From Setophaga petechia (lineage: Eukaryota; Chordata; Aves; Passeriformes; Parulidae), in the NCBI GenBank assembly GCA_024362935.1, contig JANCRA010000065.1:372001-436000 (forward strand): a stretch of 64,000 bases of DNA, given 5' to 3'. The position numbers and the translations under genes were made by a program. The notes under the pieces are model-generated. The model was given only the letters and a program-made list of their open reading frames with translations, had not been told where the DNA came from and ran no database searches. Below, one piece after another: positions 32,235 through 43,155 of this stretch (within the stretch, counting starts at the first letter, position 1; every line of letters begins with the position of its first letter).

Positions 32235-32880
32235 TTAAACTGACAGAGTCAGGATATAACCTGACACCCTGTTGGTCAGGCTGGTGGCAGCAGTCCCATT
32301 AAATGGTGGCTGCAGTCCTGTTGGAGTGATGAACGTGATTTTGTCAAAGCAGTGATCCTGTGGAAGGGTCTGGTCTTCCTCTGAAAGTCCAATGGTGGTT
32401 CTGGAGCTCTTCTCCTCTGGGAATCCAGTAGGCAAGGTGCTCCTGGTGTTGCAAGGCTCAGCTTATATCCAGGTAGGAATGCTTGGATCCTCCCCCTGGG
32501 CGGAGCATCCCACAATGGGATGATGGAATTTGATCAGTCCTGCAGTGACACTCAATGGCCCATTCCCAGAAGATATCTCCCCTGGAGGGCGTTATCAGGG
32601 CTGAGTCAGGGAAGAGATAAAGAACACTGCCCCACCTGTTTATAGCAGTTGATGAAGATGGGGATTGAAAACATGCATTTGGTTCCATCTTCCATTGCAA
32701 CCTGAAACAGTGGGGTAATCCCTGCTCAGGGGGTGAACACCACCCCCCTTACCCAAACTGGCTCAGGTGTAAAACCCCCACCCTGGGAAGGCCACACACA
32801 CAGGGGACAATGTCACACTTGCCCTGCTCCAGGGGAGGTCTCTGTCCCTGTCACTGCCTTGCTCTCCCCTCACTTTTCTC
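32235..32880 (-). mobile_element. LTR-like promoter element upstream of the decayed ZNF
   Basis: Reverse complement of 35690-36420, including the TATA-like ATATAAG (32462-32467 on the minus strand) and, at its gene-proximal side, an ATTAAA-type signal near 32180. The pair of elements flanks the two zinc-finger loci symmetrically. The LTR nature is inferred from TATA plus poly(A) layout; terminal repeats and TSDs are not defined. Confidence 0.55.
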
Positions 32881-32889
32881 TTTCACTGA

Positions 32890-33240
32890 CTGGGGGGCTT
32901 CGCGAAATGTAAGAATAATTTTTCTCTTTGTTACCTTTGTGAAAGCTACACAGATCTTTCCTTTCCTTTTAATACTCCCTCTTGAGCCAAATTTTCACTT
33001 TTATCAGAATGTGCCAGCAGCTGAGCTGGAGCTCTGTGGGAGCCAATTTAGCTTGGAATTGCCACATCCCTGCTTCTATTGTTGGTTTATTAATATTTTG
33101 GAATTGTTTGTGTTTTCATAACATGTAACTTGAGGAAAATTCAAATATTCATTGAAGTATTTTATGCAGAGTTGGATTTCTGCCAAGTTTATTTTTTCCA
33201 GTTCCCAGGAGATGCTTGAGGGGTCTCTGTGCCTCTGAAA
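32890..33240. other. Spacer of the ZNF inverted pair, AT-rich part
   Basis: No gene or repeat is recognised. It lies at the centre of the inverted zinc-finger duplication. Confidence 0.3.
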
Positions 33241-33244
33241 TTGG

Positions 33245-33670
33245 GGGATGCTCAGGAGGCGCTTGTTTGGATTGTCCCTGTCCCTGTCACCGCAGGCCTT
33301 TCCCCAGGGGGTGTCCCTGTCCCTGTCACCCCAGGCCATTCCCCAGGGGGTCTCCATCATTCTCACCCCAGGGAATGCCTGGGGTGGGTCTCCCTCCCTC
33401 TCACCCCTGTGCCAGGGGGTGCTCGGGGCAGTCTCTGTCCCTCTCAGCCCAGGGGATGCTCGGGGGTCTCTGTCCCCTCACCCTGGGGGATGCTCGGGGG
33501 GTCTCCATCCCTCTGGCCTCAGGCAATGCCTGTGCAGGGCTGGGGACCAGGGGCTCTGTGTCCCTCTCACCGCTGAGGCTGCTCGGGGCTGGGGGGGCTC
33601 TCCGACCTTCTCACCCCTGGGGAGGCCGGGGGGGTCTCTGTCCCTCTCAGCCCTGCTGTGACCCCACCCA
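33245..33670 (+). repeat. GC-rich minisatellite (~45 bp)
   Basis: Degenerate units built on 'gtccctgtcacc', 'ccccaggc', 'gggggtctc' repeat about nine times. Long open frames in all plus-strand phases result from the repeat. Confidence 0.75.
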
Positions 33671-33719
33671 AACATCATCGGGGTCAGAGGGACAGAAACA
33701 CCCCCAAACCCCAGAGGGG

Positions 33720-33965
33720 CTGAACCTGGGATTTGGTTTGGGGCTGAGGATTTAGGAAGGGGCTGGAATTGGGGCTGGGCTTGGAGTTAGGGCTGAGATT
33801 TGGATTAGAGCTGGGATTGGGATTAAGGCTAGACATGGGATTGGCTTTAGAGCTGGGGTTGGGATTCCGTCTGGGGATAGATGAGTCTGGGACAGGGATG
33901 AGAATAAATACAGAACTGTGAGTGTGTCTAAACGTGGAGTGAGACTGAGACCAGGATTCAGGGTC
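33720..33965 (+). repeat. GGGATT/GGGCTG-type degenerate repeat
   Basis: Irregular short units such as 'ggggctgg', 'gggattgg' and 'gagctggg' run through the stretch, purine-rich on the plus strand. Confidence 0.55.
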
Positions 33966-34181
33966 AGGTTTGGGAGTGAGCTCAGCCAGAGCAGGACAGG
34001 GGGGATATCACAGTGGGAAGGTTTGCGGAAAAACAAGGTGTGACAGGGCTTCTGGGGATGCCATGGGTCCTGGGGATTCCCCCTCTCCAAGGCTGCTTAG
34101 GGATTCTGGGGGATTCTGGGGTCCTGCTCTCCAGTTTCCCCTCAATCCAGCCACTTAGGGCTCCCCCCACTCCCCACCACC

Positions 34182-34902
34182 TTACCCTGGTTTGGGGCAA
34201 ATTTGGGAGAAAATCCCCAAAAGGGGTTTCTCTAGACAGGAGATTCAAGCAGATTCTTCCCCAGCCGATTCAGTAAAATATTTCCTTGGAGAAAATTGCA
34301 AAAACCTGTTTATTTAGCAGGCAAAGCATTCACCAGCAAAATAGAGCCTTCCCTTCCTTTTAATAATCGGTATTGAGCCAAATTTCCTCTTTGCTTTTAT
34401 TGGAACCTTCCAGCAGCTTTTATTGTCTTATTAAACAATAAAACCTTTTGCTGCTCCAAAAGAGATGACAAACTCACAAAGTCCTTCTGTGGGCTGTAGC
34501 TGGGCTCACTCAGTCTCTTATCAGTCTCTTATCAGTCCCTCCAGTTCTGGAAATGCCACGGCCCAGGCCCGGCCCAGTGGGCCACAGGTGGGGGCTGCCG
34601 GTGGTGTTGTGGGTGTTCGGTGCAGAGCAGGTTTAAACAGCTCCAAAGAAAATGAAAAATCACAGTCCAGAGAACTTCTCTGCCTCAGAGAGCTAAAAAC
34701 TAACTAAAAGCAATGGAGAGCCCTGTCCCGCCCTCTGTCCATCCAGGAACCGGAATGTGGAGGAGTGAGGGCAGTTTCTGAAAACAAACTGCAGCTTCTT
34801 CCTCCTCCCCTTCACTCTCAGAACCAGCCTTAAAGGTGCAGAACTCATTTCTGGGCTAAACAGACCGATGGGGTACGAGCATCATGAAGTCACCCCAGGA
34901 CA
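34182..34902 (-). mobile_element. Solo LTR (same family as 27256-27883)
   Basis: It starts within 'ccctggtttggggcaaat' and ends AGGACA, matching the LTR at 27256-27883 along its length, including the AATAAA signal (minus strand, near 34309). No gag or primer site adjoins it. The precise left edge is uncertain. Confidence 0.65.
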
Positions 34903-35230
34903 CGCCCCTGTCAGGGTCAGGGGGTCCCGTCCCCGCCTCATCTCTGGGCTGCCGGGGGTCCCTCAGCTCCGGTATCGTCCCTTCCCCTCTCCCCGCCCCG
35001 GGGGTCCCCCGTTCCACAGCCCCGGCTCTCACGGGGATCCCCAAAACCAATGTCCCGCCCCGTCGGTACCGGGCCATCCCCACGTGGAGCCCCCGGGACC
35101 CTCCCGAGGGGCGATCGCGGCTCCTCTGCCCCCGAAAAAGCTCCTCTAAGGGAGACCAGAGATATCCGGGGCTCGAGTCCGGGACCTGCCGGCTCCGAGC
35201 ACTCTCCAAAAAATCCTCCTGGAGAGCCCT
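34903..35230. other. CpG-rich block
   Basis: A short CpG-dense stretch with CGATCG and many CCCCG runs, lying between a solo LTR and the right LTR-like promoter. It could be an old CpG-island promoter; no exon can be tied to it. Confidence 0.35.
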
Positions 35231-35234
35231 GGCT

Positions 35235-35690
35235 GGAGTTACTTGGGAATTTAGTTACTTGAGCTGGGCTTCTTGTAGGACTTTCAGCAGCCTTGTGTTC
35301 CTCACCTTGGAGTGAATGAACCCTGTCAGTCTCGCTGGTATCATTTGCTCCCTTTCCTTCAGTGATTTTAACAAACTTTTCAAAGAAGGACAACAAAATA
35401 TTTTCTTTACACTGGCCACCCACAACAGCCATTTTCCTCATCAGTTCTCCCATAAGTTCCCCAGGAGGAAGGAGAGACTGCATCCAATTTCCAAGAGTTC
35501 TTCCAGGAAAAACCATTACCTCCTCAGAGGAGGGAACCATGCTGTTGTCAAAGGCACTTGTGGTCAAAGAACAGTGCCTAAATTCACTGTGCCAAAATAT
35601 TGTGGCAATCTGATTAAGAAAATTTTTGAAGAGATGCCTCTGCCCCAATTAAAGTGATAAATTCAATGTGGATTTTATTGAACAGTAAAT
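35235..35690 (-). other. Unassigned open frame
   Basis: A minus-strand frame of 236 codons covers 34938-35648. Its N-terminal two thirds (35648-35220) has non-repetitive composition with an FFEKFVKIT stretch, but I recognise no family. The C-terminal third is translated CpG-rich DNA. It may be a retroviral remnant or chance. Confidence 0.2.
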
Positions 35691-36430
35691 GTGAGGTAGA
35701 GAGAGAAATGGAAAGAAAGAGAAAAGGGGGGACAGCAAGGGAGTGACAGGGACAGAGACCTCTCCTGGTGCAGGCCAAGTTTGACATTGTCCCCTGTGTG
35801 TGTGGCCTTCCCAGGGTGGGGGTTTTACACCTGAGCCAGTTTGGGTAAAGGGGGGTGGTGTTCACCCCCTGAGCAGGGATTACCCCACTGTTTTCAGGTT
35901 GCAATGGAAGATGGAACCAAATGCATGTTTTCAATCCCCATCTTCATCAACTGCTATAAACAGGTGGGGCAGTGTTCTTTATCTCTTCCCTGACTCAGCC
36001 CTGATAACGCCCTCCAGGGGAGATATCTTCTGTGAATGGGCCATTGAGTGTCACTGCAGGACTGATCAAATTCCATCATCCCATTGTGGGATGCTCCGCC
36101 CAGGGGGAGGATCTAAGCATTCCTACCTAGATATAAGCTGAGGCTTTCAACATCAGAAGCAGCTTGCCTACTGGATTCCCAGAGGACAAGAGCTCCATAA
36201 CCACCACTGGACCTGCAGAGGAAGATTGGACCCTCATAGAGGATCACTGCTTGGACAGAATCATGTTGATCACTCCAACAGGACTACAGCCCCCATTTAA
36301 TGGGACTGCTGCCACCACCCTGACCCACAGAGTGTCAGGTTATATCCTGACTCTGTCAGTTTAAGGCAGTGTTTCTGTATCATTGCCTTGATCTTCATTT
36401 TCTCATTAAATTGTAATTCTGACTTAGACT
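35690..36430 (+). mobile_element. LTR-like promoter element upstream of the ZNF gene
   Basis: Inverted match of 32235-32880. It contains ATATAAG (TATAAG at 36132-36137) and, about 270 bases on, an ATTAAA signal near 36407. The zinc-finger exon begins about 100 bases downstream, so transcription of this gene may start here. This is an inference from layout. Confidence 0.55.
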
Positions 36431-36458
36431 CTCCCCGTGGTTTGTCTTCAAACCAGAA

Positions 36459-36840
36459 CAAAAGACAATGTGCGCACCCTTTGTTTTCTTCCCAGAGCAG
36501 GATTTCCCGTTTCCAAATCTTGATTGCATGGAGGAGCAGGAGGCTGCAAAGAAGAGGAAGATGCCCCGGGACACCCAGGCAGGTGAGGAGGAAGTCAGTG
36601 CCCCTTTCCCCCTCTCTCCTGCTCCATCTCCCAATCCAGCACAGCCCCCAGAAAAAAAGACAATGTGCGCACCCTTTGTTTTCTTCCCAGAACAGGATTT
36701 CCTACTCCCAAATCTTGGTTGGATGGAGGAGGAGGCTGCGAGGAAGAGGAAGGAGCCCTGGGATACCCAGGCAGGTGAGGAGGAAGTCAGTGCCCCTTTC
36801 CCCCTCTCTCCTGCTCCATCTCCCAGCCCAGCACAGCCCC
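36459..36840 (+). repeat. Tandem duplication of the first coding exon (~193 bp)
   Basis: 36467-36650 and 36660-36840 are near copies. Each has a pyrimidine-rich acceptor ending TTCTTCCCAG, an ATG (36528 and 36723), and a GCAG|GTGAGG donor (after 36582 and 36774). Either could serve as the first coding exon. Confidence 0.75.
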
Positions 36841-38144
36841 CAGCTGCAGGACAACCCTGCTGCCAACCCCGTCCTGCTGGGGATGCACTGGGGGGATCTC
36901 CTTCCCCTTCCCTCTGGCACGGAGGCAAATCCCATCCTCTCCTTGTCCTTCCTCCCCCAGAGACGGAGCAGAGGATGGAGACCAGAGAGGACAAATCTTC
37001 TTGGCAGAACCTCGTGGAAGAGGCTGCTTTGAGTTACTCCACAGTGCAGAATTCCACTGGGGAGGAAAATCCCCTGAGATCCCACAGGAGCAAGGACTGC
37101 AAACCCAGCCCAGGGTGCTCTGAGGAGGAAAGACCCACCCTGTGCCAGGAAGGTGGACAGAGCTCCTGCCAGAGCTCACAGCTGGTGGTCCCTGAGCAGC
37201 TTCATGATGGGGAGAAGCCCTACAAGTGCTTGGAGTGTGGGAAAAGCTTCAGGCAGAGCAGCACCCTGATCAGCCACCAGATGATCCACACCAGGGAATG
37301 GCCCTACAAGTGTGGAGAGTGTGGGAAGAGCCTCAGCTGCAGCTTTGCCCTCATCAGGCATCAACACATCCACACTGGGGAGAAAGCCTACGAGTGTCCC
37401 CAGTGTCAGAAGAGGTTTCAGACCAGCTCCAACCTCTTCCAGCACCAGCAGATGCACACCGAGGAGAGGCCCTTCCAGTGTCGTCAGTGCGGGAAGGGCT
37501 TCAAGTGCAAGTCCAACCTCATCACCCACCAACGCATCCACACCGGGGAGAGGCCCTATGGGTGTGGGGAATGTGGGAAGGGCTTCAGCTGCAGCTCTGC
37601 CCTCATCAGGCACCAACACATCCACACTGGGGAGAGGCCCTATGGGTGTGGGGAATGTGGGAAGGGCTTCAGCTGCAGCTCTGCCCTCATCAGGCACCAA
37701 CACATCCACACTGGGGAGAGGCCCTACGAATGTCCCAAGTGTCAGAAGAGGTTTCGGATCAACTCCGATCTCCTCCGCCACCAGCGCATTCACACTGGTG
37801 AGAGGCCCTTCTGCTGCCCTGAATGTGGGAAGGGCTTCAAGCATAACTCCAACCTCATCACCCACCGGCGCATCCACACTGGGGAGAGGCCCTACGAGTT
37901 CTCCACATCATGGGGAGAGCTTCTCCATGAGCTTGGACTTGACCAGACACCAATGGAGTCACCAGTAAGGGAAGTTCTGCAAGCGCCCCAAATGCAGGAA
38001 CAGCTTCATACCCAGCTCCAGCTTCTTTCCCCATTGGAGGTCCCAGGTTTGCAAGAGCCCTGGGAATCAATTTACCCTGTGATCCATGCTGAGACTGCAC
38101 CTGTACCTTTTCCTGCCCCTGCCAATGACCTGATATGGCACTGA
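36528..38144 (+). CDS. C2H2 zinc-finger protein (two coding exons)
   Basis: Likely a nuclear DNA-binding regulator. I infer a short first coding exon, either 36528-36582 or its duplicate 36723-36774. It is spliced to 36961-38144 (acceptor CCTCCCCCAG), giving about 411-412 residues; both alternatives keep frame. Reading straight through as one ORF would translate intron-like Pro/Ser DNA. The acidic N-terminal part contains METREDK, as in songbird zinc-finger families. Eight complete C2H2 fingers with HTGERP linkers follow. Fingers 5 and 6 are identical at nucleotide level (37557-37640 and 37641-37724). Finger 9 is broken: a one-base length change replaces YECPQCG with YEFSTSWG and puts the tail out of frame, adding about 75 aberrant residues. 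It is probably functional for fingers 1-8, but a very recent pseudogene is possible. Confidence 0.75.
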   Translation: MEEQEAAKKRKMPRDTQAGEEEVSAPFPLSPAPSPNPAQPPEKKTMCAPFVFFPEQDFLLPNLGWMEEEAARKRKEPWDTQAGEEEVSAPFPLSPAPSPSPAQPPAAGQPCCQPRPAGDALGGSPSPSLWHGGKSHPLLVLPPPETEQRMETREDKSSWQNLVEEAALSYSTVQNSTGEENPLRSHRSKDCKPSPGCSEEERPTLCQEGGQSSCQSSQLVVPEQLHDGEKPYKCLECGKSFRQSSTLISHQMIHTREWPYKCGECGKSLSCSFALIRHQHIHTGEKAYECPQCQKRFQTSSNLFQHQQMHTEERPFQCRQCGKGFKCKSNLITHQRIHTGERPYGCGECGKGFSCSSALIRHQHIHTGERPYGCGECGKGFSCSSALIRHQHIHTGERPYECPKCQKRFRINSDLLRHQRIHTGERPFCCPECGKGFKHNSNLITHRRIHTGERPYEFSTSWGELLHELGLDQTPMESPVREVLQAPQMQEQLHTQLQLLSPLEVPGLQEPWESIYPVIHAETAPVPFPAPANDLIWH

Positions 38145-38392
38145 AAAACATGAGGGTCTGGCCATGGCCCTGTCATAACAGTCACTCCCACTTCGGGGCA
38201 TTGCCAGGGCCAGGAAAGGGACTCTCTCTCCCCCTCCCTGAGGAGAAGGGTGTCTTTCCCAGGCAGGGGAAATTGTGGCCAGGCAGACCCAGTGATATGT
38301 GTTTTAGTTTTCCCTGCAAATAGTTTTATTTATTCCTTCTGTTATCAGAAATGTTTCTGTTCATGTTTGTTCCTTATTTTGTTGCTGTTCCC

Positions 38393-38398
38393 AATAAA
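38393..38398 (+). promoter_or_regulatory. Poly(A) signal of the ZNF gene
   Basis: AATAAA about 250 bases after the stop codon, following a T-rich stretch. Position and orientation fit the zinc-finger transcript. Confidence 0.6.
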
Positions 38399-38604
38399 TT
38401 GTTCTTATCCCACCCCGGGATCTTTGCCTTTTGTGCTTTCCATGGGAGGCAGGAGGGCAGCAAGGGCAGCGTGGTTTTAGCGAGAGCAGGAAATTGGGGA
38501 ATCCCATTCCTGAACCCCGGCCCATGGACACCGAGCATCCCAGCTGGTCCCAGCCCTGGTGGCCATGGCAACAGCCTTGGGAGCGGGTCCCTGGCTGGGG
38601 CTGT

Positions 38605-38905
38605 GAGAACCTCTTCCCTCTGGTGCCCAGGGACAGGAGTGGAGGGAACGGCTGCAGCTGAGGCGGGGCAGGCTCAGGTTGGATGTCAGGAAAAGGTTTT
38701 TGCCCAGAGGCTGCTGGGGCCCTGCCCAGGCTCCCCAGGGAAGGCTCCCAGCTCCAGGGCTCTCTGAGCTCCAGCAGCGTTTGGCCAGCGCTGCCAGGCC
38801 CAGGCTGGCATTGTTGGGGTGCCCTGTGCAGGGCCAGCAGTTGGACTGGAGGATCCTGATGGGTCCCTCCCAGCTCAGCCCATTCTGTGGCTCTGGGATC
38901 CCATG
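38605..38905 (+). mobile_element. CR1 LINE 3' end
   Basis: Reads as the CR1 3' region: 'gaacctcttccctctggtgcc', 'aggaaaaggtttttgcccag', 'ggctccccagggaa', 'ccctgtgcagggccagcagt' and 'tggactggaggatcctgatgg' in order. It is 5'-truncated, as is usual for CR1. Confidence 0.88.
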
Positions 38906-38924
38906 AGCCTGGGGATGGGGCTGC

Positions 38925-39105
38925 CAATGGTTGCCATGGCAATGGGCTCTGGCTGCAGGCCTGAGCTGGTGTCCATGGCAACCACCCCTGGCATGGGGTC
39001 TCCATGGAGCTGCCGAGGGACTGAGCATAGCAACAGGGGGCTGGTGATGGTTGCCATGGAAACTGACCATAGCAAGAGGGGGCTGGTGATGGTTGCCTGG
39101 TAAGG
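38925..39105. promoter_or_regulatory. Cluster of X-box-like motifs
   Basis: Five GTTGCC/GGCAAC-type half or full sites in 180 bp: GGTTGCCATGGCAA (38929), CCATGGCAACC (38973), CATAGCAACAGG (39026), GGTTGCCATGGAAAC (39049) and GGTTGCCTGGTAAG (39091). GTTGCC(N0-3)GGCAAC is the RFX X-box pattern. Two copies lie in a 42-bp tandem unit, so the cluster may simply be repeat expansion. Confidence 0.4.
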
Positions 39106-39119
39106 ATCAGATTTGTCAC

Positions 39120-39425
39120 AGGCCCTCAGAGGGGTTCCATGGGGACTTTCCAAGAGTCTCCAGGCTGTTCCAGAGCTGGAATGTCACACCCAGAGACAGG
39201 GGCTCCATGGAGACCTCCCAGGGCTTTCTGGGGATGGTAAAGAGCCCTGTGGTCAGAGGCAGTCACAGCCATTCCATGGTGACATCCCAGGGCACCTTGG
39301 ACTGCAAAGACACTGATCTGTCACAGGCACTCACGGGGGCTCCACGGTGACATCCCAGGAGTCCCCAGGCTGCCAAAGAGCCGGGATGTCCCAGACACAC
39401 ACAGGGGGTCCTGTCACAGGCAGAG
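39120..39425 (+). repeat. Degenerate ~70-80-bp repeat
   Basis: Three or four units share 'tccatggtgacatcccagg', 'gtcacaggc' and 'ccaggctg'. No gene is present. Confidence 0.5.
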
Positions 39426-39429
39426 TGGG

Positions 39430-40875
39430 AGCTTCAGGCAAATTTTATTACAGATGTTCCTGTTGGGTCACAAGGTGAAGAAATGAGCCGCAATAGCTCC
39501 CACAGATCCCAAAATACCCCCAAGGACCTCAAGGCTTTCTCAGCTCCTTCTGTGAGAGGAGTCTTGGAGCAGCTGGTTCCATGGCCGGGCCGGGCCATGG
39601 CTGCAGTTGGGAACATCTGGGCACTGCTGAGCCCTGCCCCGCCGCCAGCCCGGGCCCAGCCAGGATCCGCCGGGCCCAGGAGCAGCCCCGGGCCGGGCCG
39701 GCTCGGCCAAGATTCTGCCACCGTTGGGGTTCAGCCGCAAGCCCCGGGCAGGGGGAGGAGAAGCCATCGACCCCTGGCCGTGCTGCTGCTGTGCTCTGGC
39801 CTGGCTGCTGAGATCCTGGCCCTGCCCCAGCACGGCCCATCCTGACACAGCCCCAGCGCAGCCGCTGCAGAAACCTCCATGGTAAAACAGCTCCGGCCGC
39901 AAGCACCGAGCCCGGCCGGGGTCACGGACCCATCTGCAGGCCCCGGGGGAGATATGAACTCTGTCAGTGCTTCCATCCTCCCTCGAGTGAGAGAAAAGGA
40001 CAAAGCGCAGGCACACAGAGGAGCAACAAGAAGACACCGAGGTCAGCGAAGAGGAAGTTGAGTCCCAGATGGGAGGGTTGAGGAGATGCCTTGATCTTGG
40101 GGCTGAAATCCTCTTGTAAAGCTGTGGAGAAGGATGTAATTGATACATAAGACTCTCTTTTTCCCAGTAATGCATGGAAAATATGTGGAGATGACCTGTT
40201 CACAAAGGTCTCCATGCTAAAGGAAGCAAACTTTGAAGTTGCTGTGATCCCATGAGGAGTTCAAACAGAGAAAGAGAGCAGAGTGAAGAGACCCTGTACA
40301 CTCAGGGAGAGAAGAATAAGATCTCTGTTCTCAGAGATTAAGATGATTTCAGAAATAGATGAAGAGAAACTCTTAAAAAGCTCATCTTTAATCTAATACC
40401 CCATAAGTTGACATATCCCACCAACACAGTAGAGGGAAAAGCTGTGAAGAAAAGGGAGGGTCTGCACAATTGCAGATTTTCTGGGCGGCTGTTATTCATG
40501 AAAATTGGGAGTGATGAGAGAACTGTTTCTTATGGAGAAGTCTCCATAGCATGAAAGAGACACCTCTTCCTAAGTGAACTGAAGAAAGACTATTCTAGAG
40601 GTGGTAAACTGACTCAAAACACTAGGTTTTGTCTCTTTACATTGTCAGTAAGAATGAAAAGGTTGTAGGGAGAAGTGTTCTGGAAATTTTGTTCTCTCTT
40701 CAAAATTACTCTTTGTTTAGTTGCTATTAATAAAGTTTTCTTTATACCCTTTACAAGTTTTGAGCCTGTTTTGCCTTTCTCCTAATCCTATCTCACAGCA
40801 GACAATGAGTAAGTATATTCTAGTGAGTGCACGGGTAATTAGCCAGCCCTGACCCCACCACAATAGTTGCAGCAT
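39430..40875 (+). mobile_element. LTR element, unedited relative of 2290-3620
   Basis: The first half is GC-rich with GGCCGGGCC runs; the second half is AT-rich and carries AATAAAG at 40730-40736 and a CTATCTCACA end near 40798. From about 39975 to 40870 it aligns with 2730-3610, and most differences are G here versus A there. It supplies the reference for recognising G-to-A editing. Boundaries are approximate and no ORF is intact. Confidence 0.65.
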
Positions 40876-41659
40876 TCTTCAAGAAATCTCAAACTGGTGA
40901 ACAAAAGCACTACAGAAAAATTTCTGATGAACTGCACAAGAACAGAGGGAAATCAAGGCAGAGCCATGGTTTGTCAGGACTTGCTTGATCCTAATGAGCC
41001 CTGTGGTGCATTTGGAGCTGAGCCCTGGAACCTCAGGGCCTGAGAGGAGATTGCACAAACCTTTCCAGGAGTCCAAGTCAGAGGAAAAACCCAAAGCGTT
41101 TATGGGTCTAACCAAGGTCCATCCACAACACAGGCTCCTCATGGACACCTCAGAGGAGAGAACTGGAGGCCAGGATGGCACAAAAACATCTCAGAGACTC
41201 AGTGTGGAAAGGAAATTCCAAAGTACCTTAAAAACCTTGAGTATTTCAAAGTATTAATGAGCCCCACAGAATGTCAGTACAAAGCTCTCAAGGGAATCGT
41301 TAAAGCAGATAATTGGGGCCATGATTGCACAAACCTCTCACAGAGTCTGTATCAAAATGGAAACACCAAGTACCTTAAAATAACTGAAGTACCCTAAAGC
41401 ATTAATGACCACATTGAGTGTTGTTACTGACAAAGCCTCTCCAGGGACTAATTACAGCAGATAATTAGAGGCCATGATTGCACAAACCTCTCAGAGACTC
41501 CAAGGCAAAAGCCAAAGCCAAAGTCCTTTGAAAAACATGCAGTCCCTGCAGGGAGCATTGAGGAGCCCCCAGGGCCATTGCTGAGCAAGGCTCCCCAGGG
41601 ACTCCTTCCAGCAGATCCTTGAGGCCACTGGCATGTGGGCTAGGGGGGGATGCTGAGGG

Positions 41660-42840
41660 CAGGACAAGGGGCTGACAGTGCCCAGCCTGGCTGGGGCTGT
41701 GCCAGGAGGCCCCAGGGCCTCAGCACAAGGTGTCTCCTCACAGCCCTTGGTGGCACAGACCCTGCTGTGGCCCAGGGCACCAAGACTTGGCTTCTCTTTG
41801 TCCCCACCTGTCATCACTGCCTGCAGTTCTCTGCTCTGCCTGGGGCCTGGGGACACTTTCTCAGTCGTGTTCCTCACTGGGACCCATTAAAAGTCCAAGA
41901 AAGTTCGGAGTTGGAATCTGACTTGGAGTTCTGGAGAGGTTTCTTCAGCTCCCTCTCAGGGACTGATGTTCATGGCCTGAGCACAAAGCCCCAGAGGCTC
42001 ATTCAAGTCCTTGTGCTGTGTCTGTGCTGCTGAGCTGGGCTGGGCTCCTGGCACAGAGGCAGCTCCTGGTAAGCAAGCAGAGCTTCAAAAGCACATTTCT
42101 CTTGGTGAGCAGCTCTTCTGCCAGCCCAGCAGGGCTGGGGCACTGCCTGCAGCCAGCCTGGGCACAGCACAGAGGCACAGAGAGCTTCAATCAGTCAGGG
42201 CTGGGAAGGGGCTGAGAAGTGCCTGGGGCACAATCACTGCCAGCCCTTGGCACAGGAACCTCTGGCTGCAGGACAATGCAGCTGCAGCTCCTGCAGTGAT
42301 CTCCTAAAGCTGGAACATCCCAATGCCTGCAGAGCCTGTGAGTACATTCTCTGATTGTCTCTTGTGCAGAGCAGCCAGGGGTGGCCAGGGCTGTCCTGCA
42401 GAGCAGGGTCCTGCAGCCCAGGGCGCTGTGCTGGGGCAGGGACTCTGCTGCCTGCCAGGGACAGCTCTCAGCCAGCCCTGGCAGCTGCTCCCAGCACTGG
42501 GGGACAAGGTCTGGGTGGGAGGAGACAGCTGGTCAGGCTTGGAAGTGTTCTCCATGTGTGGGGAGGATGCTGCATTGCTTAGGACTGCTCCCAGCATGGC
42601 ATTTAACTGCAGAACATTTCCAAGCAGATTATACACGGAGCACAGTGAGGCAGGGGCCACATAAAAGGAAAATCCTGCTTTATTAATCTAGTGGTCCTGG
42701 TTGCCTGGATAGGAAACTGCACATAGTATTCATCTCTCAGTTCAGATTCAGAAAAAGAAACAAGTTTTCTCTCAGATCTTACTAAACCAGACAATGGCAG
42801 AAATCAGCACAGAGCCCCTTAGAGGCAGCATCAGTGTTGC
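41660..42840. other. Upstream region of OR-B
   Basis: GC-rich sequence homologous to 9180-10385 in inverted orientation. Overlapping ORFs are matched in both arms only because the DNA is similar. There is no supported gene. Confidence 0.4.
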
Positions 42841-43155
42841 TTTTCCAGCCTCCTCAGGGTTGCTCTGATGTTGCCATCAGAGCCTGCAGAGCCAGAGCTG
42901 CAGTGCCTGAGCTGGGAGGGGTCTGCAGGGCAGAGCTGAGCCCCCAGGGCTGGGCTGGGCTCTGGCAGCAGTGGCAGGGCCCAGCCCTGGGCACAGGGAA
43001 GCAGCTCCCGGCAGGGACAGCTCCAGGCAGCAGAGCCCTGGGCAGACAGTGGGGGCAAAGTGCCCCCAGGCTGTGCCGGGATATTTAAAGTGCTCTCCAA
43101 ACACAACTATTCCATGATTACTTTTTTTACAGATCCCCATGCCACAGCACTGCAA

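Noticed and set aside
33216..33755. Three overlapping plus-strand ORFs
   Set aside because: They come from a GC-rich ~45-bp minisatellite whose period permits open frames.
36468..38144. A single 558-codon zinc-finger ORF
   Set aside because: It reads through two GTGAGG donors and a strong acceptor and translates Pro/Ser-rich intron DNA. A short first exon spliced to the finger exon explains the sequence better.
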